In this document: positions 43,721-55,881 of the stretch, piece after piece
How positions within the stretch are numbered: the first letter of the stretch is position 1
Layout of the letters: each line of letters opens with the position of its first letter
Source: Apostichopus japonicus
Lineage: Eukaryota; Echinodermata; Holothuroidea; Aspidochirotida; Stichopodidae
NCBI RefSeq assembly: GCF_037975245.1
Contig: NC_092580.1
Span: 13,734,501-13,798,500 of the forward strand
Direction: 5' to 3'
DNA length: 64,000 bases
Made by a program: the position numbers and the translations under genes
Notes under the pieces: generated by a model
The model's database searches: none
The model's input: the letters and a program-made list of their open reading frames with translations, nothing else
What the model was told of the DNA's origin: nothing

Positions 43721-46700
43721 GAGTAGGTTGGCGTCTATCTTGGCGCAGAGTGCTCTATGTCCATAGGACAGAGCGTAATATATGTTGATACTAGATGAGA
43801 CTAGTGGAACACTAGTAGTTGTTACTCGGAGTTTCACGTGTTATAGCGATCTTCAGACAACTCTGTTGAGTTGTCTGAGTTGTCTGAAGATCGCTATAAC
43901 GTGTGAAACTCCGAGTAACAACTACTAGTGTTCCACTAGTCTCATCTAGTATCAACATATATATATACATATATATGTATATATATATGTATATGTAAAT
44001 ATATATTTATATATATGTATACGTAATATGTATACGTATATGGTAACTTACAGCATGTCGTTACTCGACTGCCGGTCCAACAATCATAGTTGTTATATAG
44101 ATAGTTGTAGGCATATCACTGTATACACTTGTATGTAAGCTTCTTTCTTGGACATTGTGATTTATGCTGAGTATACCAAAATTTTAAGATTAGTTTGCTG
44201 ACCAATTGCTCAACATGATGCCAATTGAATTGATTGTTCAAACACTTGAACTCACTTATCACTAAACAATACATACTGATCGATCATTTGGTAGTGTACT
44301 GGTCACCTCAGTCATCAGTGCATTGATAGTTGGTCATCAACACGCTGAACCATTGAGCAGTACAATATTAAAATATTGATCAATATCTGATATTAAAAAT
44401 ACGTCAATCAATCTCCGCTATGTCATATTCTTCTCTTTTTCTCCATCTGTCAGGTACGATCAGGGCGCTGGTAATCTGGTCACATTTGGACAATTCCTGT
44501 TTATAGCCGTGGAGGGATTCATCTTTGCATTGGATTTCGGCAGAAAGAAACCGGTCATCCCAATAAAGTGATTTTCCTTCTTTGTTATGAAAATTTCTTG
44601 CTCTTTCACTTTCAATATTGGTCATTTATTCATGATTTTTTTTTTTTTTTAAATTTTTTTATTTCCTTCTTATGTAGGAGCTTTGTATAAAGTATGGTAA
44701 GATGTTGTATGTTAAAAGAAACTTAATCAACATTCAGAAAATTACTCAGAAGAAGAGTTTGGCATCATTCTGGCTCTACTGGTCAGTGGATATACAGTAG
44801 ACTGCACAATAAAATGGATTGAAATCAAGTTGTATCAAATACAAGAAAAAAATGCCCAGTGTACTTATCGATGCTTCATGGTTTCTTTGTGCAATTCCCA
44901 TAGGCTATCAGGGGTGAAATGTTACACTATGAGGCATGTTAACAGTAGGATACAATTCATGGTTGTAGTAATAAATAATATACTACTTAATAGTAATAAA
45001 CTGTAAAATTTGTTGTGTATTGGCGAAAGGGTAGTGTGTACATCCCCCCCTCCCCTGGTTTCTCCCCGCCCCTGAATTTATGTCTGGATATTACAGACAG
45101 TTTTTTTTATGGGGGGGGGGCTGGTTTTGCATATTAAAGTGCCCTGCAAGTTTTGCATAATACACGTTATTGACAAAATGTATTTTTATCATCTTTTCAG
45201 ACAGTACATGATCCTGGTGGCTTTCTTTTTCACAGTCAGTGTGACAAACAACTATTGTTTTTATTTTGATATACCGATGCCTCTTCATATGATATTTAGA
45301 GCTGTGAGTATTCAATCGGAAAACATTTAAATGCTTAAATGGTTTATATGGTTGATTATGATAAAGTCGTAAATGGATTTCACGAAGCTCTGTAGTCTTC
45401 TACGGCGAGATATTTTCTGTCTGAACAAATCTGTTGTGCCTGCTCAGTGTACAGTTAAAACACAGTTCAATACCTAGAAGTACTGTAGTTGCTGTCTCTT
45501 GATAAATACACAGTGACTGTAATACTAACATGTGAAAGTGCACTGTGCCTGCTGACAGTACTGTATATTAAACAGTTTAATACTAAAGGAGTATTTAGTT
45601 TCTGTCTTTTGATAAATACACAGTGACTGTAATACTAACATCTGAAAGTGCAACTGTACCTGCTTAGTGGACAGTTTAACATTTAGGAGTAGTTGCCAGC
45701 TATTCATACACATACCGTGACTGTAATTAATACTAACATGCAAATTTAAACAGTATACTGTACTAACGGTGGTATGATGAACTACTGCGAGGATGGTGAT
45801 AAAAAACATAGGTTGTAGTTGACAAATTGTGGGTCTTCTTTACATAAAGACAATATAGTTTCTCTTTAATGCTAATAATGAAGTTTAAGATACCATACAG
45901 AATATAACGTTTGCAGCCTTTTGACAGGACAACAGGTTTTAATATTGTTATGTATTTTTTTTGCTTTTTTGACAGGGATCTTTGATTGCAAATATGATAC
46001 TGGGTGTCATTCTATTAAAAAAACAGTTGAGTATTATTTAAAATATTTTTCGAGTATTAAAGTTCAAAATGGTGGATATCAATTACTGCTAAATCTGATT
46101 CTGGGTCAGGTTGCTTCGCTGCCTAAAGTCAGTATTTATATAACTAACTTGGCATTTCATAATACAGTTTGTGTAGCCGGTTTGATGGCTCTCTCTCTTA
46201 TGAAATACTCTGGTTCCTATTTAAAAATATATTCTAAATAAAACAAAACTAAGCAAACTGCTTATCCACTGAAGAGCCTCTGTAAGAAACTGTGTAAAAG
46301 TAAGAGGGCCTGACGTTTCGATCCTAGCAGGATCTTCTTCGGAGGCTAAATGACAAGTTAAAGTAACAGAAGGAGGATTAGTAGCTCTAATGTGTTCTCT
46401 TTTGTGTTCACCCTGCTCATTAACCTGTCTGTATTCTGTGCGTGTATTTGTCCCTTCTGTCACTGTTACTTGTCATTCAGCCTCTGAAGAAGATCCTGCT
46501 AGGATCAAAACGTCAGGCCCTTCTACCTTTACACATTAAAAATAAACTGCTATACACCTTTGGACTTTTGGAGTAATTTGCCATTCTTGCAGATTATGTG
46601 ATGCGATATTTGATTAATTGTTCCCCGCTAGCCATATAGCCACTTGCCAGTAGACACGCTCAGTTAACACTTAGAGCAACCGTCTGTAAAAAACTTGACA

Positions 46701-49700
46701 AAAGTATTTCTTTTTGGTCCAAAAAAGCCTCACACACTTATCAGTATATTCTGTTTGTGGAAATGCCAGTCTTTGAAATAAGAATTAGAATTTTATTAAT
46801 CAGTGGTAATATAAATCAGAAAAAGTAAAAAATATATTGTTTTTAGACTTTATTCATCATAACACTGCAGTGATTTTGCACTTTCTTCAGTGCTTTCACC
46901 ATCACAAGAGTTTAACCAACTTGTTTGTTCTTTCGTATTTTCAGGTATAAATTTTCCAAATACATCTCAGTATTTATGATTTCAGCAGGGATATTTTTAT
47001 GTACATTGCTCTCAGCTCAGGACGTGGTGAGTTCATTTATTCTAACAATTAAACCTTGCCGTATATTTCGAGGAGACATTCCTCGAGTTGAATGTGCAAA
47101 GAACAATTTTACATAGTATACTTTGTCTGTTTGGACAGGGCAGAAAAATTTGCAAAGTAGTCTGTGGTCTTCAACCAGAAAAAATAATAAAACTTTCAAA
47201 ACAGCATGAAATTGTTGGTACATATTTGGGTTTCCTGTTCAGAGTAGCTTTGTCAGGGAAAGGTGATGGGAAGAAGTGCCATGAAGTGCAATTTGCATTC
47301 TTGAATCATGTGACATTAAAAAAAAAAAAACATTGAAGTGTGTCGTCTAATACTGTATAATAGTAATAATAATAATACTTATTTATATAGCGCATTATAC
47401 CGGCGATCTCAATGCACCTTCACAATGATGTGATGGCCTGTAACATCCATTACAATCAACATGTAACAACAATGTATTCCATACAGGGCTCTAATTAAAG
47501 CATGACATATTGCCTTTGTGCCCGTCCAATTGCAATAATGCCCTTAAGAATTCAACGACTGTCATGCCCTTTAACTCAAGTGGAGTTTACAAAAGGAAGC
47601 TCTTCATAAATCGTTCCTGTTTTTCCTGTCGTTCCCTGTACGAGTTTCCTTTCTCACCTTGGAAAAAAAAAAAGGGGGGTGGAGCTCGTTGACCTTTCGA
47701 GATTATAAAAGTCGCCTTTGTGCACTCTTGAATGCTGAAAAATTGTTGGGTACCTCTGCTATTCGAAGGAAACTTCTAACTCGCCCTGAAAAAGAAGGTC
47801 CCCGTGCCCCTCTTGATCCCTTAGTGGATCCCTTAATGTATGAATATTCATAGAACTTTACCAGCTTGTTGCACCCTCCAGTATGTCTCCTTTAACACTG
47901 GAAAGTCTATTAGTCTTGGCAGAAGCGTTTTCTTTGCTTTTTATTAACGGTCTGCTTTTCTCCTTTTTTTTTCCATCTTTCTTCAGAATATATCTGGTAC
48001 AGATGAAGATGATACTAGTGTATCTTATAAATACCTGACTTGGGCTACAGGTAACAGTGTGACAGTGTTTTTAGTACTTAAAAAGAGGCACTAAGTGTCA
48101 AGCACATTTTACCCTTTCAGTTCATCGCTTACAAGTCCACAGCGAATTAAAGGGATAGTCCATGCGTAGCTTATTCGTGGTCGATGAAAGAGGAACACAC
48201 AATAATGTGAAGCATCATGGTGGAGTTTGGATGTATTATTAAATTGCTATAAAGATGCATTTTTTAATGTAACAACTAGATTGAATTGGATATTAAGTAT
48301 TGTACCAAATAGTCAGCAAATTGGAGTAAATTACAAATGAGGCCGGTGACAGAATTTACGTTGGCTTCTATAACAGAGTGACGTGCCTCTTGTTTAATGT
48401 GGTTGAAACATCAGACAGATGAAAGACCCTTTAAGTTTGACAGTTTCTCTGTTCAAAGAATAAACACAGTCAGATTAAAGAGGAGACACAGGCCTACATT
48501 ATTATGATCTATGTTTACTATTGAAATAACTGTCATGAACAACTTCCCCAAACAAGCTAATAAGATAAGGTGACCAGACGTCCCCGATTTTATGGGACAG
48601 TCCCTAATTACAGTGTGCTGTCCCCGATGAACAAGTGTCCCCGAAAATGTCCCCGATTCGTCAAAATGTTCAGGAATTTCGAAAATATCCCACATTATTA
48701 GTAAAATAATTTTAAAAACAAAAATTTAGTCAAGTGTGCAGTCGCAGAACGGAACTAACCAGTATTTCAGGTGGGCCAGTGTAAAGTGGAACATGCTAGA
48801 TCAATCTAGACTAGCAATCTTTCGTAAAGTAAGTAAATTTCATCTAAGAAAAATCTACATTTTTGAAAATAAAATTGATTTAAAAAGTGCTTCTTAGTAT
48901 CACCATTTTACATCTAAGCACCTTAGCTACTTGAAAAATTTCCAAAGGGGGAGGGGGACACCCTTAAACCCCTCCCCCATATCAGTCACGCAATGAATGT
49001 CCCTGATTCCAGTCAGGCAAATATGGTCACCTTAATATAAGATCCTGATTCCATCATGTAAAAGATATCACAGATTTCATATTCCTTTATACAGAAGGGT
49101 GAAGACTTGATCAAGTCTAAATATGACATCATCGATCCACATGTGTTCCACTTTTTCATGTTTTTCCTCATTTATTACAATGTTTGTTTTCTACGATGGG
49201 GACTGTTAATGCTGAATCTGATGTAACTTAACCTCTTAAAATGAGCTAATGATGGCATTGGTTACCATGTCAACGCTATTAAACATTCTAACTTGACAAC
49301 ATGAATGGCAAAACAAAAGGGAAAGTCAAAGGTTTCAGGTCCTGCTGGCACTGTGACATCACAGATTTTTTATATGATGACACCTTTCAGATGTGACGTT
49401 GACATTATGATATCTCCCTCCCACATGGAACAAGGTTTTTCTTAGCTGCTTCGGGCCGTTGTTCTTTGCAAAGAGCTCCGTTCTGATCGCTAACTTAGAT
49501 GATAGTTGCATATGCGTCCCCTTTTAACAGTCCAACTGATACTGAAAATGTTGTCACCAATAATTATCTGCTATGTTCCCTTACTCTGTAGTCATGATCA
49601 AAGACCCTCATCAAGTTTTCTTTGCTGGGGTAGTAACATGAATAAAGCTCTGCGTGTTATCAGGCTTTGATATTACCAGGTCCCACTTGCAGTTTACAGT

Positions 49701-52700
49701 TTGAATATGTTAAAAGTAAGACCATTAGTACTTTATGAAAGGGCAAAGAAACAAACTGTGGGGGAAAATTCCATTTTCAGTGCTGTACATGTTGTTGTTG
49801 CTAGAGATTGTTATTTCCACACTTTCTAATTCTGTTACTGACAAAACTTACTGATAACCATGCAAAACACACTGCCATAGCACTGTTAAATACTTTCCAT
49901 GCCATTACTGTGAAGTGACCTATGTATACTTTTGCGTTATTTGAATTAAAATGGTGTGTTTAAAGCATCAAGTAGATGCAGGTAAAGAGAGTCTGTTGTA
50001 GATTATATTGTTATGAAACAAGGGCCAGAAGAAAAATACAAAAACTTTTTTTTTTTTTTTTTCACAGGTTTAGGCTTGTTGATGTTTGCATTATTTTTGT
50101 CTGCCCGGATGGGAATTTACCAAGAAGTGCTTTATTCCAAATATGGAAAACACCCTAGAGAGGCTTTGTTTTTTTCGGTAAGTTGTCTTTATGTGTTACA
50201 AATCACCAGTGATTGTAAAGCAAAAGTAATTTAACAATCCTGTAAAGGTGCAAAAGGTGCTTGCAATTCTGTCATTTTATATTTGTATTTGTATTTATTT
50301 TAATTTTTACTTATATTTGTATTTATATTTATGTATATGTGTTTATATATATATATTTTTTCTTTTCTTTTCTTTTCTTTCTTCAGGGAGTCTTCCACAT
50401 TGTTAGGCTTTTAAGCTTTATGGAAGACTTCCCTCCACTTTGTACTTTTGCGGCAAAACAAATAAATATAAATAAATAAATATATATATATATATATAAA
50501 AATTTTAAGGTATTCACAGAAAGCACCCAAAAATAAACAACATGTCCATCATAAGATTTTGATAAATGAAATCTCATATTCCTCATTTGCACTCATTGCC
50601 GGACTCTTCGTCTTCAGGTAATAGCGACATCTTAAACTATCCCATCGAAACATTTACAGAGGTCTTTCGTTTTATCTGCCTGATATCGCATGTACTTAAT
50701 TAGAAGATGTACTCAATTAGAAGAGCAAAAGATAGCTAAAAGAACTATTTTGTTTCTGGACTGTGTCGCCAGTTATTATGACGGCCACGAAAGACACGGA
50801 TCAATTTGTATATGAATTTGTCAGGGAAAGGTTATCCAGTATCGGATAGCAAAAGGTTTGCTGTGTGAAATGGGTCAATAGCTATACAAGTGCAAAAAAG
50901 GAAAGTACAGCAGTTTTGTATGTAAAGGACTTTAAAAGTATTTTATAAAACGGAGAGAGCCCCACAAAATTACAACACAAAATTTGAAGAATAAATTATT
51001 TTCTATTTGTCCATACCCCCCTCCAAACCCCACTCCACCCCAACCTAACCCATGCGGCTAGGAGGAGAAAAATTGCACTGAATATTTAGAGTTTTTTTTT
51101 CACTTTGGTCCCTCTGCCTGATTGACACATTATAAGAAATGTAATTTTATTAGGTCTGTTATAGGGTTAAGGATGGTGCTTAACTTAACAAAAGATGTCT
51201 TCGGTCATAAAGCTAATCTTGACCATGTTGTTGACTGTTATAAAATCGTAGAACAGATTCGGGAATCTAAAGATTATTTTCAGTGATACTCAGGAAGGTT
51301 TTGGCAATATTGCTCAAAACAAATTATAGCAAAGCTCGTTTATTGTAATTTATATATTTTGGATTTTGGTACTTTGTTCAAGACATCTCTTAATATAGAC
51401 AGACAGTTTTTTTTGGGTGGTGGGGGGGGGGGATGGGGGGACTTCAATAATCTATGATGGCTCTTATTTAATCCTGACCTGAAATCAGTCTTGGTGTCTT
51501 TCTCAAACCAACTTTGTGCTGTTTTTTTCTTCTTCTTTTTCTCTTCTAATTCACTTTTAAATTTTATATTGCTAACTTGTTAACTTTCTCACGATCTGAA
51601 CTTTCTGATCAATACAAGTTTTCTAAATGTGTCGCTCATCTTCAAAAGTTGTCCATATCGGATGCATGTTGTGTTTGCCATTTCTGAATATTTTGCAAAT
51701 TGTGGAGCTGGAGCAGAAAACAAGACTGGTTTGTCTGAAAAAAAAACATTGAAATTCTTCTTTTTTTTCCCCTTTTTTTTGGCAGCATGCATTACCTTTA
51801 GTTGGATTTCTCTTTGTTGGGAAAGATATTGTTCATCATGGAGCTATATTGTCACAATCAGGTAAGATTTAACTATTTAAAAGAGAGACTTTTTAACATA
51901 AAATGGTACAGGGTTTTTTCAGTCCTCTTGTACACTCCCCTTCACCAGGGAGAATATGCCCAAATATCACCCCCATGAGAATCTGAGATTTTCAATTTGT
52001 GAACACCACAGAGAAAAGTACCAGAAATTAAATACTGCTAGTACTGCGAATTGGATTTAAAATCTTCTTTTTGGACTCTCAGAAGCTGCAGTACTCATTC
52101 TGTGAACAGTTTATGCATTTGTTTTATTTCCAAGTTTTCCATTCCAATCTTGCGTTGCTGTCTCTTTGTTCCAGCATGGTTTTCTTTGATCATCATTGGT
52201 TCGGTAGAACTGACAAATAGCTTTGCAGAGTATGCAGAATATAAAGCAAACCTAACCAACGTAGCAATCTTTGTGATACACAACTTTCCATGTATAACTA
52301 ACGTCTTAGTAAACTCTTGTTCCCTTTGAAAGATTTTGGGGGTTTACAAGTCGTGTCAAGGGGTGCCATGTATGTATGTATTTTAGATTCTCCTGCAAGC
52401 AGGAACTCGCGAAGAAGCCATCATTGGCTTATCAAAGCCGCAAGCTGACCAAAGTCAGTCTCTTAGATTCATATTTAAAGTCCATGATTATGAATTGTCA
52501 ATTGTCAACAACTCTGTAACTGGACGACATACAATAATCTTGGAGTGACTCGAACCTCGGGACATGTGTCCGTGTGTTATATCATTGCACCACTCGCATG
52601 TGAAACATTGTCCATTCATTTATTTTATTGTTCTTATTTTCACTGTGAATGCAAGTGTCAGTTTATTCCAGTATAAATTGAATCAATTTAAAAATAGGAA

Positions 52701-55700
52701 GTATAGCAGTAAAACGTGTAAAAGGAAATACAAACAAAATTAAAAAGGAAATACAAACAATACATAAAAGTTACGAAAATGAAGTCCTTGTTACAAAATA
52801 AAATGCTGAGAAAACATTGAATAAACAAAAGTTGAAAGAGTACAAAGATGTCCTCATATTATAACAAAGGCTGTCATTTTCCAAATTGGATCAAAAAGAG
52901 CAGCTCTCTATGTAAGTGAATTTTATGGCAGAATTTCTAAAATTTTACTTATGCTATTTCACAGAGAGGTTAGCTTAGAATGAATGGGATGGCTTCTACA
53001 ATTATTATAAAGGTTCTTTGCAATTTTTGGTTCCTTGCTGAAAGCAAAGGAATCTTTTGTAGTCAGGTCGGTGTGTGTGTATGTGTGTGACACATTAGTT
53101 TGTATGCAAGATAACTCAACAAGGGAATGAATGAACAATGGCATACTTGGTGGGTGGGTGGGTGGTCCATAACGAGTTGATAAACCCTAAGATTTTTGTG
53201 CTCATATCATGAATATTAATTAGGTCACAGGGTCAAACATCAAAATCTTTAAATTGCAAAAGCTTGGCAATCACAAGTTGGAGTTTTCTTCAAACTTGGT
53301 ATGGTGATATTAGTAGACCACCTATTTGTATTAAATAAAGAAAACGGTAACATTTCAAGCAAATGTGGCTCGATGATCTTAAATTCAGACCTACCCCAAG
53401 GTCTTCATTCTTCTGTGTGCAAGAAGATTAAAACTGACTTTAAACTCCTGTATGATATCAGATCTTTCTTTGCTGTTTGTGGCAAGTTGTTCTTTGCAAG
53501 GCTCTCTATGGCATTGACCAATGGCAACTGGTTGGGCTTGCTCCTTCCTCAAACCTGTTAGAAAACTACTACTATCAGCATGATTTGATCATTAACCAAA
53601 GCTTGTGAGCACAAAGATTAAGAGTTTTTTCTTTTTTCTGTTCTTTCTTACAGCACCTGTGACTGTGTATGGTGATATTACAATTCCAGTGATGTGGGCA
53701 TATCTATTAGGAAATGTGATCACACAGTATCCTTTACCAAAACCAAAACATTGAAATGTAGATAGGGAGACAATCGGGTGTAAAAGTCTCTCAACGGAGG
53801 AACATCATGTATTTATAAGTAGTCACTCCCATTTGGGGGTTGGGGATGTTGGATCAAATCAAGCTTTTTACACCTATTGATAAGGTAGAAATAATTGCAT
53901 TAATAACTAAGAAGCATTAAATCATAATTTTCTTGAGCCCAAACACTCTGTGCTTGACTTTCGTGCTATGTCATATGTGGTGGTCAATTTATAGACTTGA
54001 AGAAAGCTATGATGAATGACTAACCCTCAACTTATAATAATAATAATAATAAATAAGTTCTTAATATAGCGCCAAATACCACAAGGCCTCTAGGCGCTTT
54101 ACAAAACCTAACACAAATAGAAACAAAAAGACAGAGAAACAAAGGAAATAAAAAGTCTAGAAAACACCCCCCTATCCCTGCACTCAATTGCCTCCCAATG
54201 TTCCCCAAATGTATGAAATGCCAACTAATACAGTGTGCTTGCAGAGACTATAAAGGCCAGACCCAGAGAGCAATACCCTTCAACCTGCTGCAAGGCCCTA
54301 AATTTACACAGAGCAATATCAGAGGTAGAGCATCAATAGGTATACAAAATAAACACTGTTATATACTTCGCATTTGACTTACTGTCAGCACCATAGTCTC
54401 CTTGATCAGTATGTCCTAAAAGACAATTTGAAGCACAAAAATTCTGTCGACATATCACAAAGTTACCCTCCGTACAACAACCAATTAAAAATTGTTTTTG
54501 CAAGACCTAACAGGTGTGTATACACAAACTTTGTCTTCTCAGTTTAACCACTGTGTAGTAATCTGATGCCCGGTCAGGATTAGGAAATGGGATTTGGTTC
54601 TGTCCTTGAAATAACTCAGTTCACCATTGCTGTACTTAAAGGCATTGAAGACTCGCCCCAAACCGCATGTCGCAGTATGAAAAAGTTAACTTTCGGTTGC
54701 TTGCAAATGACGTTTTCTTCTTGTCGCTACAAAATGCAGACAGGAATGAAACGTGATACCTTGTTATCTTTTATCTAGACCTGAGATGTCAATCGCTGCT
54801 ATGTACACTGTGTTGTGGGTATTGACCATAGCTGTATGTACTGACTGTACACTAGTGTCTAATTACCGATGGTAGCAAGCTGTGTGTATATTTTCTGGGA
54901 TCGATGGTGGTGTTTAACACTTCTGTTACACCTCATTCAAAACTAGATCAGATAACCGGCATGAGATGTTTCTTTGTGCGCGAGTCTTCACACCCTTTAA
55001 GTGATGGTGAATGGGATTACTTCACCTCCCTCACTACTTGAAACAGTAGTCAGATGCTAAAGTGCTCTCTAGGCCATGGGATGGGGACATTAGGTATAAA
55101 TGGTCCTTAGAACTAGAATGGATGCGACAATCATTTGCCTGCCTTTTAATTTTTTGAACCGAAACAAGAAAGCTTGCTATAATTTGTTGTCCATCCACAA
55201 TCATCATATGGATAGGGTTTCATATGATTGTTTGCAGGCTTCCTGACCCTGATGATTCACCTCTGGTATTATTTGTTAACTTGAGTCTGATTCTGTAACG
55301 AGTTCCAAAAACAATAAAACATCAGCTCCCTTTTATCCTCTTCTACAAAGAAGCAGACCTATTCCTCACTATTTATGATTAAGTACACAACTTTGTTTTC
55401 CTTTGAACCCTCCCCCCCCCCCACCTCCTCCTCCCTTAAAAGGGAAGTAAGGGCAAAACTAATCGTGCTTTGCAGAAAAATATAACATGCCAAAATAGTG
55501 CATACAGAAGAAAAAATAATTATCAAATTAAAGAAAACTTTTTAATCAATTCTTTGTGTCCAGTTTTTGATGATTTGCAGGATCTTGAAATACCCATCGC
55601 CATTTTTTCCCTTAACCCCATTTTGTTTCAGATATGTCTGTATAAGAGGCGTTTTCATTCTGACCACGGAGTGCCCGTCCCTTGTCGTCACTTTGGTGGT

Positions 55701-55881
55701 GACACTGAGGAAGTTTGTCAGCCTCGTGTTTTCCATTTGGTTCTTCCAGAATCCTTTCACCATTGGACACTGGTGTGGTACTTTCCTGGTCTTTTCCGGT
55801 GTGCTTCTCTTCACAGAGACATTGCAGAAAGCGAGAACTGTCATATTTGGACAAACTAAGGATGTCAAGAAAGTTGATTAA
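43132..55881 (+). CDS. SLC35B4: SLC35B4, UDP-xylose/UDP-N-acetylglucosamine transporter (10 exons, complete)
   Basis: Exons 43132-43214, 44454-44567, 45201-45303, 45976-46025, 46945-47026, 47987-48050, 50068-50177, 51786-51861, 53654-53726 and 55632-55881 (TAA) join in frame to give 334 residues; human SLC35B4 is about 331. It is a multi-spanning (about 10 helices) nucleotide-sugar antiporter of ER/Golgi membranes. Conserved stretches: [108 protein letters not shown] and [12 protein letters not shown]. Splice phases agree at every junction. The C-terminus is KKVD rather than a typical KKXX, so ER retrieval is not certain. Introns 1 and 4 hold hammerhead-like inverted repeats; other introns hold SINEs and a tandem repeat. 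Confidence 0.95.
43605..43718. repeat. TA-rich microsatellite in SLC35B4 intron 1
   Basis: Interrupted (TA)n with CATACATA units. A similar tract follows the inverted repeat at 43963-44040. Confidence 0.9.
43818..43861 (-). ncRNA. Hammerhead-ribozyme-like motif (antisense to SLC35B4)
   Basis: Minus strand: stem I GTTGT, core CTGAAGA (43856-43850), stem II region, GAAA (43835-43832), stem III ACT-CCG-AGT, cleavage triplet GTA, stem I ACAAC. Stem II has one C:A mismatch caused by a CpG transition. The order and spacing are those of a type I hammerhead. Confidence 0.5.
43879..43922 (+). ncRNA. Hammerhead-ribozyme-like motif, core intact, sense strand of SLC35B4 intron 1
   Basis: Stem I GTTGT (43879-43883) pairs with ACAAC (43918-43922). 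Core CTGAAGA is at 43884-43890, fitting C3-U4-G5-A6-N7-G8-A9. Stem II CGC/GTG (one G:U) lies within 43891-43904. GAAA is at 43905-43908. Stem III ACT/AGT has a CCG loop (43908-43916). The predicted cleavage site follows A43917 in GUA, an allowed NUH. The 10.1-11.1 pair is U:U rather than the usual G-C, which may weaken activity. Type I topology, as in Penelope-like elements and retrozymes. Confidence 0.55.
45432..45770. repeat. Tandem repeat, about three copies of a ~110-bp unit, SLC35B4 intron 3
   Basis: Each unit has TGTGCCTGCTNAGTG-ACAGTT, then TTTAATAC-TAG-AGTA, then TTGATAAATACACAGTGACTG and TAATACTAACATGTGAAAGTG. Copies start near 45432, 45542 and 45653; the third is more diverged. Confidence 0.8.
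46308..46346 (-). ncRNA. Degenerate hammerhead-like motif
   Basis: Minus strand: GCCT, CCGAAGA (core U4 changed to C), stem II GATCCT-GCT-AGGATC, GAAA intact, ACGT, C, AGGC. Stem I (GCCT/AGGC) and the 6-bp stem II are complete. Stem III is only ACGT with no loop, the arrangement expected to work as a dimer. Confidence 0.4.
46480..46518 (+). ncRNA. Degenerate hammerhead-like motif
   Basis: GCCT, CTGAAGA intact (46484-46490), stem II GATCCT-GCT-AGGATC, then AAAA (46507-46510) where GAAA is required, so G12 is A; then CGTC and AGGC. It complements the minus-strand copy: each retains the core half the other has lost. Confidence 0.4.
47355..47460 (-). repeat. Retroelement tail, reversed copy
   Basis: AATAATAATAATACTTATTTATATAGCGC, shown here in part, is the complement of the tail at 3370-3436. 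Lies in SLC35B4 intron 5. Confidence 0.55.
52385..52610 (-). mobile_element. tRNA-derived SINE, minus-strand copy, SLC35B4 intron 8
   Basis: On the minus strand: tRNA-like head ending in B box GGTTCGAGTCACTCCAAGA, then ATTGTCAATTCATAATCATGG-like body, GACTTTGGTCAGCTTGCGGC, and 3' end GCGAGTTCCTGCTTGCAGGA. Full-length relative of 56666-56888. Confidence 0.75.
54030..54125 (-). repeat. Retroelement tail, reversed copy
   Basis: ATAATAATAATAATAAATAA then ATATAGCGCCAAATACCAC and GGCGCTTTACA. Same family as 47355-47460; lies in SLC35B4 intron 9. Confidence 0.55.

Larger units (their letters stand above)
43778..43962. repeat. Near-perfect 84-bp inverted repeat built of two hammerhead-like motifs
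   Basis: Arms 43778-43861 and 43879-43962 surround a 17-base spacer. They differ only at 43838/43902 and 43839/43901; each difference is a G:T pair explained by one C-to-T change at a CpG. Both sides are TA microsatellite. The inner part of each arm folds as a hammerhead ribozyme (next two entries). Confidence 0.95.
46291..46535. repeat. Inverted repeat with degenerate hammerhead motifs, SLC35B4 intron 4
   Basis: Arms of about 82 bp (46291-46372 and about 46454-46535) pair with a handful of mismatches around an ~80-base loop. Each arm contains CTGAAGA-like, GATCCTGCTAGGATC hairpin, GAAAC and GTCAGGCC elements. Not flanked by an obvious target duplication. Confidence 0.85.

Noticed and set aside
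43778-43962. Palindrome as a pure assembly artefact
   Set aside because: The arms differ by two CpG-type changes and contain structured hammerhead elements, which a simple inverted-read artefact would not produce; long-read confirmation is still desirable.
55470-55859. 129-residue plus-strand frame and minus-strand 108-residue frame
   Set aside because: Out-of-frame shadows of the last SLC35B4 exon.
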